Shown: positions 9,301-19,297, counted from the stretch's first letter. The stretch: DNA of 64,000 nucleotides from Gammaproteobacteria bacterium HGW-Gammaproteobacteria-11 (GCA_002840055.1 PGZJ01000006.1:78431-142430), one strand, 5' to 3'. The notes: generated by a model from the sequence alone, not told the origin. Translations and numbers: made by a program.

Positions 9301-12300
9301 GCATTCAGCCGATCGCTGTGGTGGCAACGCCACTTGAACGATTGGCCAAGGACTTCAAGGCGAATCTGGTTCCGGCCGAGCAACCCCTGGTTGATTTGCT
9401 CAGTGAAGCCGTAGAGATGATCGAAGCCGGTATCGTGCAGCTTGAGCACGCGCCCGAGCTTGCATTGCCCGGCACTGAGAGTTTCCTTGCTCGGGTCGAA
9501 GCCCTGCGCGAAGCCGGTCTGGCTGCGCGACACAGCAGCCGCAGTGACCTGGACGAAGGTAGCGTTGGAAATGCCGGTCTGCTGTCGATCTTCCTGACCG
9601 AAGGCATTGATCTGTTGATGGATGCCGCCGATCTGCTCGACAGTTGCGAGCCGGGTGACCTGTCCGTCATTGATCTGCGCGACATGCGGCAAAGCCTGCG
9701 TGCCCTCGGTGAAGTGGCTGCCGAGGTGGATCTGCAGCCGATTGAAGGCTTGTGCCAGGCCCTCGAAGATGTCTATGAAGCGGTCAGCAGCACTAGTATC
9801 GACGCTGATCAGACGGTTATTGATGCGTTGTCCGTTGGCCATGAACGCCTGATCGGCATGATGGATCAGGTAGCTGCGCATCAGCATATTGCCTCGGCGG
9901 CCAACGAATTGGCTGCGCTCCAGGCGCTGTTGCCACGTCCGGTCATCAGCGCACCCAGTGCTCCGGCGGCAACCTCCGTGGTGGCGGCCAGTGCACCGGC
10001 AGCGCTGGCGGGTGGGACCTGGAACCCCGGCGATGCCGGCACCGATGCCGAGCTGGTCGAGATATTCCTCGAGGAAGCACAGGAAATCATTGATAGCGCT
10101 TCTGCCAGTCTGCAGAAGTGGCTGAGCGATACCGGCAATACCCTGGCGGTAGAATCCCTGCAGCGTGACCTGCACACCCTCAAGGGTGGCGCGAGGATGG
10201 CCGAGATTCCACCGGTGGGCGATCTGGCGCATGAACTTGAATTCTTGTACGAGGGCCTCTGTGCCCAGCGCTATGAGCCCAGCGAGGGTCTGAGCGAACT
10301 GCTGCATGCCTGTCATGACAGCCTCGCCGATATGGTCGAGGGCGTGATTGCCGGACGGCCGATCAGCGATGGCAGTGGACTGATCAACAGCATCAAGGGC
10401 TACCGCGCCAATCCGCACTTGCCGCCGCAATTACCGGGTAGCCCGGAAGCGGCGCACACGGATATGGTCCCAACCTCCGTGGCTGAACAGGCGAACACTG
10501 CAGAGCAAGCCGAGCAGAGCGCTGCGCCGAGTGATGATCCGCTGCTGGGCATGTTCCTTGAAGAGGCCCGTGAACTGCTGTCACCCTGCCCCGAGCTGTT
10601 GCTGCAGTCGGCTGAAGACAGTGCCTCGGCAGCGGACCTGCTGCACCGTATCCAGACGCTCAAGGGCAGCGCCAGAATGGCTGGCCAGGCAGCGCTGGCC
10701 AACAGTGCGCGTGATCTTGAAGCGGGTTTGCAGACCGGTCGTGATCCGCAGATGCTGGGTGCCCAGTTGCAGGCACTGATGGCGGGCATCGAGCAGCTCG
10801 GTCAAGGGGTCAGTGATGCCCCGGCCAACTGGAACATGCCGCAGGTCCAGCCTGCCGTTGCCGCGGCTCCGGTGGTGGATGCCTCGCGCCAGACCCTGGC
10901 GCAGGTCAAGCAGATACTGCAGCAGGCCATGCAGAGCGGTGAAACCGCTGAAGAAGCCGCCAATCAGCGTGTCAGCGGGCAGGAGACCGTCAAGGTGCCG
11001 GCCAAACTGCTCGAAGAGCTGGTAAACCTGGCGGGTGAAACCTCGATTTTCCGCGGCCGGGTTGAGCAGCAGGTCAGCGATCTGGGCGCTACCCTGAACG
11101 ATATGGACAGCACCATCGAGCGTGTGCGTGATCAGCTGCGCCGCCTTGATATGGAGACCCAGGCGCAGATTCTGTCGCGTCACCAGGACGAAATTGCACA
11201 GCAGGGTTATGAGGACTTCGACCCGCTGGAAATGGACCAGTACTCGCAGTTGCAGCAGTTGTCGCGCTCGCTGTTCGAGTCCGCGTCCGACTTGATGGAT
11301 TTGAAGGAAACCATCGCCGCCAAGAGCCGCGATGCGGAAACCCTGCTGCTGCAGCAGGCGCGGGTCAATACCGAGCTGCAGGAAGGTCTGATGCGCACCC
11401 GCATGGTGCCCTTTGACCGCCTGTTGCCGCGCATGCGCCGCGTTGTGCGCCAGGTTGCCGGGGAGCTGGGCAAGCAGGTTGCGCTGGATATTGGCAGTGC
11501 CGAAGGTGAAATGGATCGTAGCGTACTGGAGCGGATGATTGGTCCGCTGGAGCACATGCTGCGTAATGCCGTTGACCACGGTATCGAAATGCCGGATCTG
11601 CGCAGCACCCGCGGCAAGGGCGTGGAAGGCAAGATTCGCCTTGACCTGCACCGTGAAGGTGGTGAAATCGTTCTGACCCTGTCCGACGATGGTGCCGGTA
11701 TCAACCTGGAAGCAGTGCGCCGCAAGGCCATCGAGCGCGGCTTGATGGATGCTGACGCCGACCTGACCGATCAGGAAGTATTGCAGTTTATCCTTGAGGC
11801 CGGATTCTCCACGGCGGACAAGGTCACGCAGATTTCCGGGCGCGGTGTCGGCATGGACGTGGTCAATGCCGAGGTCAAGCAGCTCGGCGGCAGCATGAGC
11901 CTGGATACGCGGCCCGGCGAGGGCAGTACCTTCAGTATTCGTCTGCCCTTTACCGTATCGGTCAACCGGGCGCTGATGGTGTATTCCGGGGATGATCTGT
12001 ATGCCATTCCGTTGAACACCATCGAGGGTATCGTGCGGGTTTCCGGCTATGAGCTGGAAGCCTACTACTCGCCGGATGCGCCGCCCTTCGAATACGCCGG
12101 CAAGCGCTATGATCTGCGCTACCTTGGCGACCTGCTGGTGACCGGCCAACAGCCGCGTCTGAGTGGTCACAGTCTGCCCCTGCCGGTGATTCTGGTGCGC
12201 GGTGCCGACCACACGGTTGCGGTGCAGGTTGACTCCCTGGCTGGCTCGCGGGAAATCGTGGTAAAGGGTCTCGGCAAACAGTTTGCCGTGGTGCCGGGTA

Positions 12301-12818
12301 TCTCCGGCGCGACCATCCTGGGTGACGGCCGCGTGGTGGTGATTCTTGATCTGCTGGCAGTAATTCGTGCGCAGCAGGCGTTGCAGTCGCAGCAGCGACT
12401 GGCCGCTGAACGAGCCCAGGCCGCGATCGAACTGGCTGATGAACGCCCTACTCTGGTCATGGTGGTGGATGACTCGATTACCGTGCGCAAGGTGACAACA
12501 CGCTTGCTGGAACGCCATGGCATGGAAGTCATCACCGCCAAGGACGGGGTTGAGGCTATCGCCCGCCTGCAGGATATTCATCCCGACATCATGCTGCTGG
12601 ATATTGAAATGCCGCGCATGGACGGTTTTGAAGTCGCCACACTGGTTCGCCACGATCAGCGTCTCAAGGATCTGCCAATCATCATGATTACCTCGCGTAC
12701 CGGTGAGAAACACCGTGACCGAGCCAGGAGCATCGGGGTTAACGACTACCTCGGTAAGCCCTATCAGGAAAGCCAGTTGCTGGAAGCGATTGGTAACCTG
12801 GTCAAGGTTCGTGACTGA
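6303..12818 (+). CDS. chpA: Multi-Hpt hybrid histidine kinase ChpA
   Basis: A 2171-residue CheA-like kinase at the centre of the pilus chemosensory system. Visible Hpt phospho-sites: HTLKGSGRM (His about 748), HTLKGSAHM (about 990), HTLKGGARM (about 1291); a fourth copy reads QTLKGSARM (about 1451) and lacks the His. A degenerate Hpt-like segment lies near residues 50-60. After acidic linkers come dimerisation, the ATPase (N box HMLRNAVDHGIE about 1751; DDGAG about 1795), a CheW domain, and a receiver with Asp near 2100 (LLDIEMPRMDG). ATG 6303 follows TGGAG; an in-frame GTG at 6297 overlaps the pilK stop. Somewhat shorter than P. aeruginosa ChpA (about 2480). Confidence 0.95.
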   Translation: MGDRHDYVALDWVKGEISETLNQARQALEAFVENPGDSTRLRFCLTYIHQVHGTLQMVEFYGAALLAEEMEKLAQALMHGAVSRENEALDVLMQGILQLPTYLDRVQSGRRDLPLVLLPLLNDMRTARGEKLLSENALFSPDVDTGNPIDESERLTNFNDEHTIWQLRKLRQAMQVSQAAIIRSQDVEVNARQLGKGYGRLQSLCQGSAYADLWAAFAGVVEGIEHGTIDNGAAIRQLLRQGDREVRSLLEQGAAALDNPPAPELLRNLLFYVAKSPGGSVRLDALKQRYQLKALLTEDDIANQATGSRLVGPDRSAMKSVVDALGEELLQVKDQLDLFVRSDRQQLDGLASLAPAIKQIADTLAMLGLGQQRRVLLEQVDLVEQMVGGRSAVNDGGLMDIAGALLYVEASLQGILGIERSDNSAANSDMQRLAAAQDMTLVHQQVVQEARNALEQTREAINAFIASQWDHSQLEPVSDLLNSVRGGLAMLPLERAATTIGACRRYINQELLEPRKVPGWVELDALADVITSVDYYLERLAEDDAERSDNILTVAEDRLATLGYGLNGQPARTDSVQPVEDELGDAAADVELDELADALDDTVENEEPEILAFDSPDLTLELDEATDDMSDQAELPPVIEVEEEPLLELDEPSFAESEEPDSDNTVEFESDSIEQGLSTEEDAPVADMPQPTAAAIEDEDEDELDEELIEIFVEEAGEVLDTLTEYTPLWQADAEDHKSRAEVRRAFHTLKGSGRMVKASVLAELAWSVENMLNRVIDRSIELTPSIFEVMNAVRGLMPQLVEDFSQGQQHMLPEVERLSRLADALSQGESIEDLAELAEPESSAAEQNEELLEEPITGEEIEEVPLADLPTDEPDRALPEDEQADADETDAATEWDTLGELPVVEVEDQEPVAESLESEQEAVAEQPEAQSFEVGVSPEIAAEGGLDPILLDIFRNETQSHIEQINAFISQCQQALPRPISDALQRALHTLKGSAHMAGIQPIAVVATPLERLAKDFKANLVPAEQPLVDLLSEAVEMIEAGIVQLEHAPELALPGTESFLARVEALREAGLAARHSSRSDLDEGSVGNAGLLSIFLTEGIDLLMDAADLLDSCEPGDLSVIDLRDMRQSLRALGEVAAEVDLQPIEGLCQALEDVYEAVSSTSIDADQTVIDALSVGHERLIGMMDQVAAHQHIASAANELAALQALLPRPVISAPSAPAATSVVAASAPAALAGGTWNPGDAGTDAELVEIFLEEAQEIIDSASASLQKWLSDTGNTLAVESLQRDLHTLKGGARMAEIPPVGDLAHELEFLYEGLCAQRYEPSEGLSELLHACHDSLADMVEGVIAGRPISDGSGLINSIKGYRANPHLPPQLPGSPEAAHTDMVPTSVAEQANTAEQAEQSAAPSDDPLLGMFLEEARELLSPCPELLLQSAEDSASAADLLHRIQTLKGSARMAGQAALANSARDLEAGLQTGRDPQMLGAQLQALMAGIEQLGQGVSDAPANWNMPQVQPAVAAAPVVDASRQTLAQVKQILQQAMQSGETAEEAANQRVSGQETVKVPAKLLEELVNLAGETSIFRGRVEQQVSDLGATLNDMDSTIERVRDQLRRLDMETQAQILSRHQDEIAQQGYEDFDPLEMDQYSQLQQLSRSLFESASDLMDLKETIAAKSRDAETLLLQQARVNTELQEGLMRTRMVPFDRLLPRMRRVVRQVAGELGKQVALDIGSAEGEMDRSVLERMIGPLEHMLRNAVDHGIEMPDLRSTRGKGVEGKIRLDLHREGGEIVLTLSDDGAGINLEAVRRKAIERGLMDADADLTDQEVLQFILEAGFSTADKVTQISGRGVGMDVVNAEVKQLGGSMSLDTRPGEGSTFSIRLPFTVSVNRALMVYSGDDLYAIPLNTIEGIVRVSGYELEAYYSPDAPPFEYAGKRYDLRYLGDLLVTGQQPRLSGHSLPLPVILVRGADHTVAVQVDSLAGSREIVVKGLGKQFAVVPGISGATILGDGRVVVILDLLAVIRAQQALQSQQRLAAERAQAAIELADERPTLVMVVDDSITVRKVTTRLLERHGMEVITAKDGVEAIARLQDIHPDIMLLDIEMPRMDGFEVATLVRHDQRLKDLPIIMITSRTGEKHRDRARSIGVNDYLGKPYQESQLLEAIGNLVKVRD

Positions 12819-13794
12819 TCAGGCTGCGCCGGCCGTCGCCCTGTTGGCGGCCAACGCCGAAAAACGCGCGCTGTTACAGCGGGTGCTTGGCGAGTTTGGC
12901 TACCAGGTAACCTTTGCCGGGGAGCCGAGTGGCCTGGACTGTGAGGCGCTGGCGAACATCTCGGCTGATCTCTGGTTGCTGGAGCTGCCGGATGAGTCAG
13001 CGCTGTCCGATTGGCTGCTCGAACACAGTGACGTACCTGTCTTGCTCGGTGCCGGAGAGGTGCCCGAGCTGGACAGCGAGGATTATCCGCGCTGGGAACG
13101 ACGTCTGTATGGCAAGTTGATCCCCCTGCTCGGAGAGGTTGCGGGCGGCCGCATTCCGCGGCTCGCAGGTGGTCAGGATGCACCAGCCACTGCCGGCGAA
13201 CAGCCGCATCAGGCGCCCAGCGTCTGGTTGCTGGCGGCATCATTGGGTGGCCCGGATGCGGTCAAAGCCTTTCTTGACCGCCTGCCCGCCGACTTACCCG
13301 TGGCCTTCGTGTATGCCCAGCATATCGATGCCGGTTTTGAAACGCGGCTGCCGACCATCATCGGGCGACACAATGCCTGGCGTGTGATCAACTGCGTTCA
13401 GGGCGCGCCGTTGCAAGCCGGGGAAGTCTTGATTGCACCGATCAAGCGGCGACTGGGTTTCAGTCCACAGGGTTGCGTGGAGTTGCACGAGGACGGCTGG
13501 CCGGGACCCTACCAGCCGTCCATCGAAACCATGCTCGACGAGGTTGCCAGGGCCTTTGCTCCGGCCTGCGGGGCGATCATTTTCAGCGGTATGGGGGAAG
13601 ACGGGGTGGGTGCCTGTGGGCGTTTACGCAATCAGGGCATACCGGTCTGGACCCAGGACGCAGGCAGTGCAACCTGTGAGGTGATGCCCATGGCTGTAGC
13701 CGATGCCGGTTACAGCAGCCTGCAGGGCTCGCCGCAGCTGCTCGCCGATGCATTGCGCGACTGGTTGGCGCAGGAATGGCCGCTGGCGCTGTAG
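12811..13794 (+). CDS. chpB: CheB-like protein-glutamate methylesterase ChpB
   Basis: 327 residues. The C-terminal half is a CheB catalytic domain with the Ser (LAASLGGPDA), His (YAQHID) and Asp (FSGMGEDGVGA) elements of the active site; it should demethylate PilJ and oppose PilK. The N-terminal half resembles a receiver fold but I see no clear phospho-acceptor pocket. GTG 12811 overlaps the chpA stop by 8 bases and has AAGG just upstream, so translational coupling is likely; a longer in-frame extension lies entirely inside chpA. Confidence 0.9.
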   Translation: MTDQAAPAVALLAANAEKRALLQRVLGEFGYQVTFAGEPSGLDCEALANISADLWLLELPDESALSDWLLEHSDVPVLLGAGEVPELDSEDYPRWERRLYGKLIPLLGEVAGGRIPRLAGGQDAPATAGEQPHQAPSVWLLAASLGGPDAVKAFLDRLPADLPVAFVYAQHIDAGFETRLPTIIGRHNAWRVINCVQGAPLQAGEVLIAPIKRRLGFSPQGCVELHEDGWPGPYQPSIETMLDEVARAFAPACGAIIFSGMGEDGVGACGRLRNQGIPVWTQDAGSATCEVMPMAVADAGYSSLQGSPQLLADALRDWLAQEWPLAL

Positions 13795-13822
13795 TGCCCA
13801 TTGAATCAAGAGGAAGTTAGGC

Positions 13823-14290
13823 ATGTCCGATGCACTGGAAAGTTTGAACGGTCTGGTTGTTCCGCTGAGCGAGCAGGGCTTGCTGTTGCCCAACGTCGCG
13901 GTGGCCGAGTTGGTCGGCTTCAGGTTGACGCGGGTCGCCGACAACGCCCCGGCCTGGTTTCTTGGCTGGACCCAGTGGCGTGAGCAGGTTGTGCCCCTGG
14001 TCGACCCCTACATTCTGATGGGCCAGACGCCGGCCAGCACCGAACGGCCACCGCGGACCTTGATTCTCAACGCAGTGGGTGAGCGTGCCGGCGTGCATTT
14101 TGTCGGTCTGCGCATCTTCAGTATTCCGCGGTCACGCAAGGTGGTCCGCGGTGAGATCAATGCGCTGGAGCTGCACGGCGAGTATATCCAGCAGGCCGTT
14201 CAGTTGGCCGAAGAACCCGAGGTGCTGGTTATTCCGGATCTGGCCGCCATCGAGGATGAACTGGATAAAGCCGGATTGCTGCGCCCCTGA
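13823..14290 (+). CDS. chpC: CheW-like adaptor ChpC
   Basis: A 155-residue CheW-domain protein (SLNGLVVPLSEQGLLLPN at the start, QWREQVVPLVDPY in the core). ChpC is thought to connect additional receptors to ChpA. AGGAAG lies just before the start. It closes the pil-chp operon here: chpD and chpE, which follow in P. aeruginosa, are not present, and the next gene (envZ) is convergent only 6 bases away. Confidence 0.9.
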   Translation: MSDALESLNGLVVPLSEQGLLLPNVAVAELVGFRLTRVADNAPAWFLGWTQWREQVVPLVDPYILMGQTPASTERPPRTLILNAVGERAGVHFVGLRIFSIPRSRKVVRGEINALELHGEYIQQAVQLAEEPEVLVIPDLAAIEDELDKAGLLRP

Positions 14291-14296
14291 AGTTGT

Positions 14297-15598
14297 TCAG
14301 ATCGGAAAACTCAGGCGCGCTTCGGTACCGCCACCCGTGCGATTCAGCAGTTGTACCGTAGCACCATGTGCCTCGGCAATCCGCTTGACGATGGCCAGGC
14401 CCAGTCCGGTGCCCTTGGTCGTTCGGGCGCGATCGCCACGGGTGAAGGGGGTAAAGAGTGCCTCACACTCAGTCGGATCGATACCCGGTCCCCGGTCAAG
14501 CACGGCAACGACCAGATAGGGCTTGGCGGCTGCGCGGGTCACATAGGTACAGACCTCGATGCCATCGCGGCCATGGGTCAGGGCGTTCTCGATCAGGTTG
14601 GCCATCACCCGCTTCATTGACAGGCGTCGCAGCGGAATGCGCGGCACTGGTTCCAGACACAGTCTGACGTTCTCCTCACCGGTATTCAGCGGCGCAATGA
14701 CCTCGCGAATGATCTCGTTGATGTCTTCGGGATCAGCAGACTCGGTACTGCCATCGCGCATGAAGGCCATGAACTGATCAAGAATTGCATCCATGTCCTC
14801 GATATCGCGAATCATGCCTTCGGTCAGATCGGGTTCAGCGCTGGACAGCAGCTCGGTGGACAGGCGCATGCGCGTCAGTGGCGTACGCAGATCGTGCGAG
14901 ACGCCTGCCAGCAACAACGATCTGTCGCGATTGGCCTGTTCGACATCGTCGGCCATCTGGTTGAAGGCGCGGTACACCTCGGCAATTTCCGCCGGACAGC
15001 TGGTGTCCAGCAGGTGCACACTCTGGCCGCGACCAATACGCTGGGCGGCCTGTTCAAGCTTCTTCAGGGGTTGGTTCAACTGCCGCACAAAAATCCATGC
15101 GGCGGCGGTCGACAACACACCAATCAGACCCAGCCAAAGCACCACCATCCAGACCCGTGCTCCGCGCAGGGGGTGGGCATACAGCGGCACTTTCAGCCAA
15201 TGGCCCTGGTGGCTGGGTTGATGAACCCAGATGGCCGGTTCACCCTGAATACGCACGCGCACATCGGTCTGATCACCGAGTTCATGGCGCATTTGCTTGG
15301 TAAAGATGCCGGTGTAGGGCCAGTGGACTTCCCCGCGCGGAACCTCGTCGTGGGGGACCAGCTGCATGCCGGTCATCATTTCAATGTCGTCGCGGGTTTG
15401 CTCGTCACTGGCCCAGTAGGCGCTGATCAACATGGCCGTACCGTGGCTGTACTGACGGTCCACCAGCAGGTCTTCGTTGCTCATCAGATAGAGCATGGTC
15501 AGGAGCTTGGAGAACAGCGTGACCAGGAGTACCAGCAGGATGGTCCGGGCAAAAAAGCTGCGTGGCAGCAGGGGATGCCAGCCCGGGCCACCCTTCAC
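14297..15598 (-). CDS. envZ: Osmosensor-type histidine kinase EnvZ
   Basis: 433 residues: membrane segments near 18-38 and 150-172 flank a periplasmic sensor; then HAMP, the phospho-His box VSHDLRTPLTRMRL, the N box NLIENALTHG and the ATP lid DRGPGI / GTGLGLAIVK. It phosphorylates OmpR. The start is a GTG at 15598 whose last bases overlap the ompR stop (GTGA), a classical coupled arrangement. Gene order ompR-envZ-tex-gshA is that of other Pseudomonas. Confidence 0.92.
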   Translation of the reverse strand: MKGGPGWHPLLPRSFFARTILLVLLVTLFSKLLTMLYLMSNEDLLVDRQYSHGTAMLISAYWASDEQTRDDIEMMTGMQLVPHDEVPRGEVHWPYTGIFTKQMRHELGDQTDVRVRIQGEPAIWVHQPSHQGHWLKVPLYAHPLRGARVWMVVLWLGLIGVLSTAAAWIFVRQLNQPLKKLEQAAQRIGRGQSVHLLDTSCPAEIAEVYRAFNQMADDVEQANRDRSLLLAGVSHDLRTPLTRMRLSTELLSSAEPDLTEGMIRDIEDMDAILDQFMAFMRDGSTESADPEDINEIIREVIAPLNTGEENVRLCLEPVPRIPLRRLSMKRVMANLIENALTHGRDGIEVCTYVTRAAAKPYLVVAVLDRGPGIDPTECEALFTPFTRGDRARTTKGTGLGLAIVKRIAEAHGATVQLLNRTGGGTEARLSFPI

Positions 15599-16317
15599 GA
15601 ATGTTTGCCGTCCGGTACAAAGACGTATCCCACACCCCAGACAGTCTGGATATAGCGTGGCTTGGATGGATCAGGCTCGAGCATGCGGCGCAGACGCGAT
15701 ATCTGCACGTCAATCGAGCGCTCCAGCGCATCCCACTCACGGCCACGGGCCAGTTGCATCAGCTTGTCACGGGTCAGAGGTTCGCGCGGATGCTGGACCA
15801 GGGCCTTGAGCACGGCAAACTCACCGGTGGTGAGCATGTGTACTTCATCGCCACGGCGCAGCTCACGGGTAGCCAGACTGAGCAGAAACTCGCCGAAGGT
15901 GACTTCCTCGTCCTCACCGCCGGGCGCGCCGGGTACCTGGGGTGCCTGACGGCGCAGTACGGCCTTGATGCGGGCCACCAGCTCACGCGGATTGAAGGGT
16001 TTGGGTAGGTAGTCGTCGGCGCCCTGTTCGAGACCGAGAATACGGCTGGTCTCGTCACCCTTGGCCGTCAGCATGATGATCGGCGTGGTGTTTTCCTGAT
16101 CGCGCAAACGCTTGCAGGCGGTCAGGCCATCTTCGCCGGGCAGCATCAGATCGAGCACAATAAGAGCGTAGAGTTCACGGGCCAGCAGGCGGTCCATCTG
16201 CTCGGTATTTTCCACCGCACGGACCCGATAACCCTGTTCGGTAAGAAAGCGTTCGAGCAAACGACGCAAACGCACATCGTCATCAACAATCAGGATTTTC
16301 TCGCCTTCGCTGGTCAT
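15595..16317 (-). CDS. ompR: Response regulator OmpR
   Basis: 240 residues: a receiver (ILIVDDDVRLRRLLE; LDLMLPGEDG with the phospho-Asp; KPFNPRELVARI) joined to a C-terminal winged-helix DNA-binding domain (SIDVQISRLRRMLE, RYIQTVWGVGYVF). ATG 16317 is preceded by AAGGTGAG; an in-frame GTG at 16329 has no ribosome-binding site. It works with EnvZ in osmotic and envelope regulation and lies divergent to tex. Confidence 0.94.
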   Translation of the reverse strand: MTSEGEKILIVDDDVRLRRLLERFLTEQGYRVRAVENTEQMDRLLARELYALIVLDLMLPGEDGLTACKRLRDQENTTPIIMLTAKGDETSRILGLEQGADDYLPKPFNPRELVARIKAVLRRQAPQVPGAPGGEDEEVTFGEFLLSLATRELRRGDEVHMLTTGEFAVLKALVQHPREPLTRDKLMQLARGREWDALERSIDVQISRLRRMLEPDPSKPRYIQTVWGVGYVFVPDGKHS

Positions 16318-16506
16318 ACCTGTACTCACCTTGTTTAAGTTGTAAGCATTGTGGCTGAAGCCGCCTGTTTTGTAGCTCAGGCATTGTTACAAGAGGTTTC
16401 TTTTGTACAAGTTTTTGGCGCAAATGGCCATCCCCTGATGCTCACCCCATGGCTTGATCAGTCGGTTATACTCCCCGGTCAGCCAGTTGAAGCGGATATT
16501 GTCAGT

Positions 16507-18831
16507 ATGGATTCCATTGTCTCGCGCATCGCCAGTGAGTTGGCCGTCAAACCCGAGCAGGTCGATGCCACAGTCAAGCTACTCGATGAGGGTGCCAGCG
16601 TGCCTTTCATTGCCCGTTACCGCAAGGAGGTAACCGGCAGTCTGGACGACACCCAGCTGCGCTACCTGGAGGAGCGCCTGCGCTATCTGCGCGAGATGGA
16701 AGAGCGTCGCCTGAGCATCCTCGCCAGCATCACCGAACAGGGCAAGCTGACCGCCGAGCTTGAGCGCGATATCCGTCAGGCGGATACCAAGACCCGCCTG
16801 GAAGATCTCTATCTGCCCTACAAGCCCAAGCGCCGCACCAAGGGTCAGATTGCGCTGGAAGCGGGGCTGGGGCCGCTGGCCGAAGCACTGTATGCCGATC
16901 CCGAACTGAATCCGGAGAGCGAGGCACAGGCCTTTATTGATGTCGACAAGGGCGTGGCTGACATCAAGGCGGCACTGGACGGTGCCAAGTACATCCTGAT
17001 GGAACGCTTCAGCGAGCAGGCCAGCCTGATAGATAGTCTGCGTCAGGCCCTGCGTCAGGATGGCCGGGTGGTCTCCAGGGTGGTGCCGGGCAAGGAGGAG
17101 GAGGGGTCCAAGTTCCGCGACTACTTTGAGTATGCCGAGGCCCTGAGCAAGGTACCCTCGCACCGTGCGCTGGCGATTCTGCGCGGCCGCAACGAAGGGA
17201 TCCTGAGCATTGCACTGGAATTGGGCGAGGCTGATACACCTGCCAGCGCCATGCACCCCTGTGAAGGCATCATTGGCCAGGCCGTGGGTATTCGCGATCA
17301 GGGTCGTGCCGCCGACAAGTGGCTGGCCGAGGTGGTGCGCTGGACCTGGCGGGTCAGGCTGCTCGGGCATCTGGAAACCGAATTGCTCGGTGACTTGCGT
17401 GAGGCCGCTGAAGATGAGGCCATCCGCGTGTTCGCCAATAACCTCAAGGATCTGCTGCTTTCAGCCCCGGCCGGCCCGCGGGTTACGCTGGCGCTGGACC
17501 CGGGTCTGCGCACCGGGGTCAAGGTGGTGGTGGTGGATGCCACCGGCAAATTGGTGGACTACACCACCATCTTTCCGCATGCCCCGCGCAACCAGTGGCA
17601 GGAATCCCTGACTGTGCTGGCGGCGCTGTGTCAGAAGCACAAGGTCAGCCTGATCGCGATTGGCAATGGTACGGCCTCGCGGGAGACCGACAAACTGGCG
17701 GCTGATCTGATGGCACTGTGCAAGATCCCCGGCCTGCAGAAGATCATGGTTTCCGAAGCGGGTGCTTCGATCTACTCGGCCTCGGAACTGGCGGCCAAGG
17801 AGTTTCCCGATCTGGATGTAACCTTCCGTGGCGCCGTCTCCATCGGTCGCCGGCTGCAGGATCCCTTGGCTGAACTGGTGAAGATCGAGCCCAAGTCGAT
17901 TGGCGTTGGCCAGTATCAGCATGACGTGTCACAGGTGAAGCTGGCGCGCAGTCTGGATGCGGTGGTCGAGGATTGCGTAAATGCCGTGGGCGTGGACCTG
18001 AATACCGCCTCGATGCCGTTGCTGACGCGGGTCTCGGGTCTGAATCCGAGCATTGCCCAGAACATTGTGGACTACCGTGACCAGCACGGCGCCTTTCGCA
18101 GCCGCAAGGAGCTGCTCAAGGTCAGCCGCCTGGGTGACAAGACCTTTGAACAGGCGGCCGGCTTTCTTCGGGTAATGGATGGCGACAATCCGCTGGACGC
18201 CTCCGCCGTACACCCGGAGGCCTACGTACTGGTCGAGCGCATCGCCAGTCAGACCGGCCGGGATATTCGCAGTCTGATCGGTGATTCGGCCTTCCTGCGC
18301 AAGGTCGACCCCAAGGCCTTCACCGATGAGCACTTTGGTGTGCCGACCATCACCGATATTCTCAAGGAACTGGACAAGCCTGGCCGCGACCCGCGCCCTG
18401 AATTCAAGGCCGCCGCCTTTCAGGAGGGGGTTGAGAGTCTGAAGGATCTGAAACCGGGTATGCAGTTGGAGGGGGTGGTCAGCAACGTGGCCAACTTCGG
18501 CGCCTTTGTCGACATCGGTGTACACCAGGATGGTCTGGTGCATATCTCCATGCTCTCGCATCAGTTCGTCAAGGATCCCCGCGAGGTGGTCAAGGCCGGT
18601 GATATCGTCCGGGTCAAGGTCATGGAGGTGGATATACCCCGGCAGCGCATCAGCCTGAGCATGCGCATGGACGATGAGCCCGGTGCCGGCAAAGCCCAGC
18701 CTGCCGAACGCGGCCGTCCCGAACGGAGTCGCGAGGCTGGTCGCAACGCGGTAGCTGCTGGCAAAACGCCTGAGCCGAGTGCTACCTTTGCCAACCTGTT
18801 TGCCAATGCCAAGAGTCTGAAGAAGTCCTGA
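16507..18831 (+). CDS. tex: Tex-family RNA-binding protein
   Basis: 774 residues, with the usual Tex order: N-terminal helical domain, YqgF-like RNase H fold ([14 protein letters not shown]), helix-hairpin-helix region ([13 protein letters not shown]), and a C-terminal S1 domain ([19 protein letters not shown]). The nucleic-acid-binding protein is linked to transcription and stress survival. The start [12 protein letters not shown] at 16507 matches other Pseudomonas Tex; an in-frame extension to 16351 overlaps the ompR promoter region and is unlikely. Confidence 0.95.
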   Translation: MDSIVSRIASELAVKPEQVDATVKLLDEGASVPFIARYRKEVTGSLDDTQLRYLEERLRYLREMEERRLSILASITEQGKLTAELERDIRQADTKTRLEDLYLPYKPKRRTKGQIALEAGLGPLAEALYADPELNPESEAQAFIDVDKGVADIKAALDGAKYILMERFSEQASLIDSLRQALRQDGRVVSRVVPGKEEEGSKFRDYFEYAEALSKVPSHRALAILRGRNEGILSIALELGEADTPASAMHPCEGIIGQAVGIRDQGRAADKWLAEVVRWTWRVRLLGHLETELLGDLREAAEDEAIRVFANNLKDLLLSAPAGPRVTLALDPGLRTGVKVVVVDATGKLVDYTTIFPHAPRNQWQESLTVLAALCQKHKVSLIAIGNGTASRETDKLAADLMALCKIPGLQKIMVSEAGASIYSASELAAKEFPDLDVTFRGAVSIGRRLQDPLAELVKIEPKSIGVGQYQHDVSQVKLARSLDAVVEDCVNAVGVDLNTASMPLLTRVSGLNPSIAQNIVDYRDQHGAFRSRKELLKVSRLGDKTFEQAAGFLRVMDGDNPLDASAVHPEAYVLVERIASQTGRDIRSLIGDSAFLRKVDPKAFTDEHFGVPTITDILKELDKPGRDPRPEFKAAAFQEGVESLKDLKPGMQLEGVVSNVANFGAFVDIGVHQDGLVHISMLSHQFVKDPREVVKAGDIVRVKVMEVDIPRQRISLSMRMDDEPGAGKAQPAERGRPERSREAGRNAVAAGKTPEPSATFANLFANAKSLKKS

Positions 18832-18832
18832 C

Positions 18833-19234
18833 ATGAGCCTGCACCCTAATCTCGACGAGTTCGCGAGGAATCGCATGAGCGCCTTTACCAAATTGCTGGG
18901 GCTGGAGTTCCAGTCCATCGACAAGGGCACCTGTACCCTGTCGTTGGCCATTACCGAATCGCATTTCAACTCCACGGCGCGGGTCCATGGCGGGGTGATT
19001 TTCTCCCTGCTTGACTCGGCCATGGGCGCGGCCGCCTTCAGCGTACTGGAACCTCACGAAAGCACGGCTACAGTGGAATGCAAGATCAATTACACGCGTG
19101 CAGTCACCGGCGGCGAGTTGCGTTGTGTTGGCAAGGTGGTGCATGCCGGTACCCGCACCGTGGTGGTGGATGGTGAAATCTGGCAGGACGGCGCCCTGGT
19201 AGCCAAGGCGCTGGGCACCTTTGCCCGGATCTGA
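18833..19234 (+). CDS. PaaI-family hotdog thioesterase
   Basis: 133 residues of the 4HBT/PaaI hotdog fold. FNSTARVHGGVIFSLLDSA contains the HGG motif and the acidic residue on the central helix used for acyl-CoA hydrolysis. The physiological acyl-CoA is not evident. It starts one base after the tex stop, suggesting coupling, and corresponds by position to the gene between tex and gshA in P. aeruginosa. Confidence 0.85.
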   Translation: MSLHPNLDEFARNRMSAFTKLLGLEFQSIDKGTCTLSLAITESHFNSTARVHGGVIFSLLDSAMGAAAFSVLEPHESTATVECKINYTRAVTGGELRCVGKVVHAGTRTVVVDGEIWQDGALVAKALGTFARI

Positions 19235-19297
19235 ACAACCCCAGCCGCTGACGCAGTCTGTGCGTCAGCGCAACTGACTTTCTGAGGAGTGGCAGCA

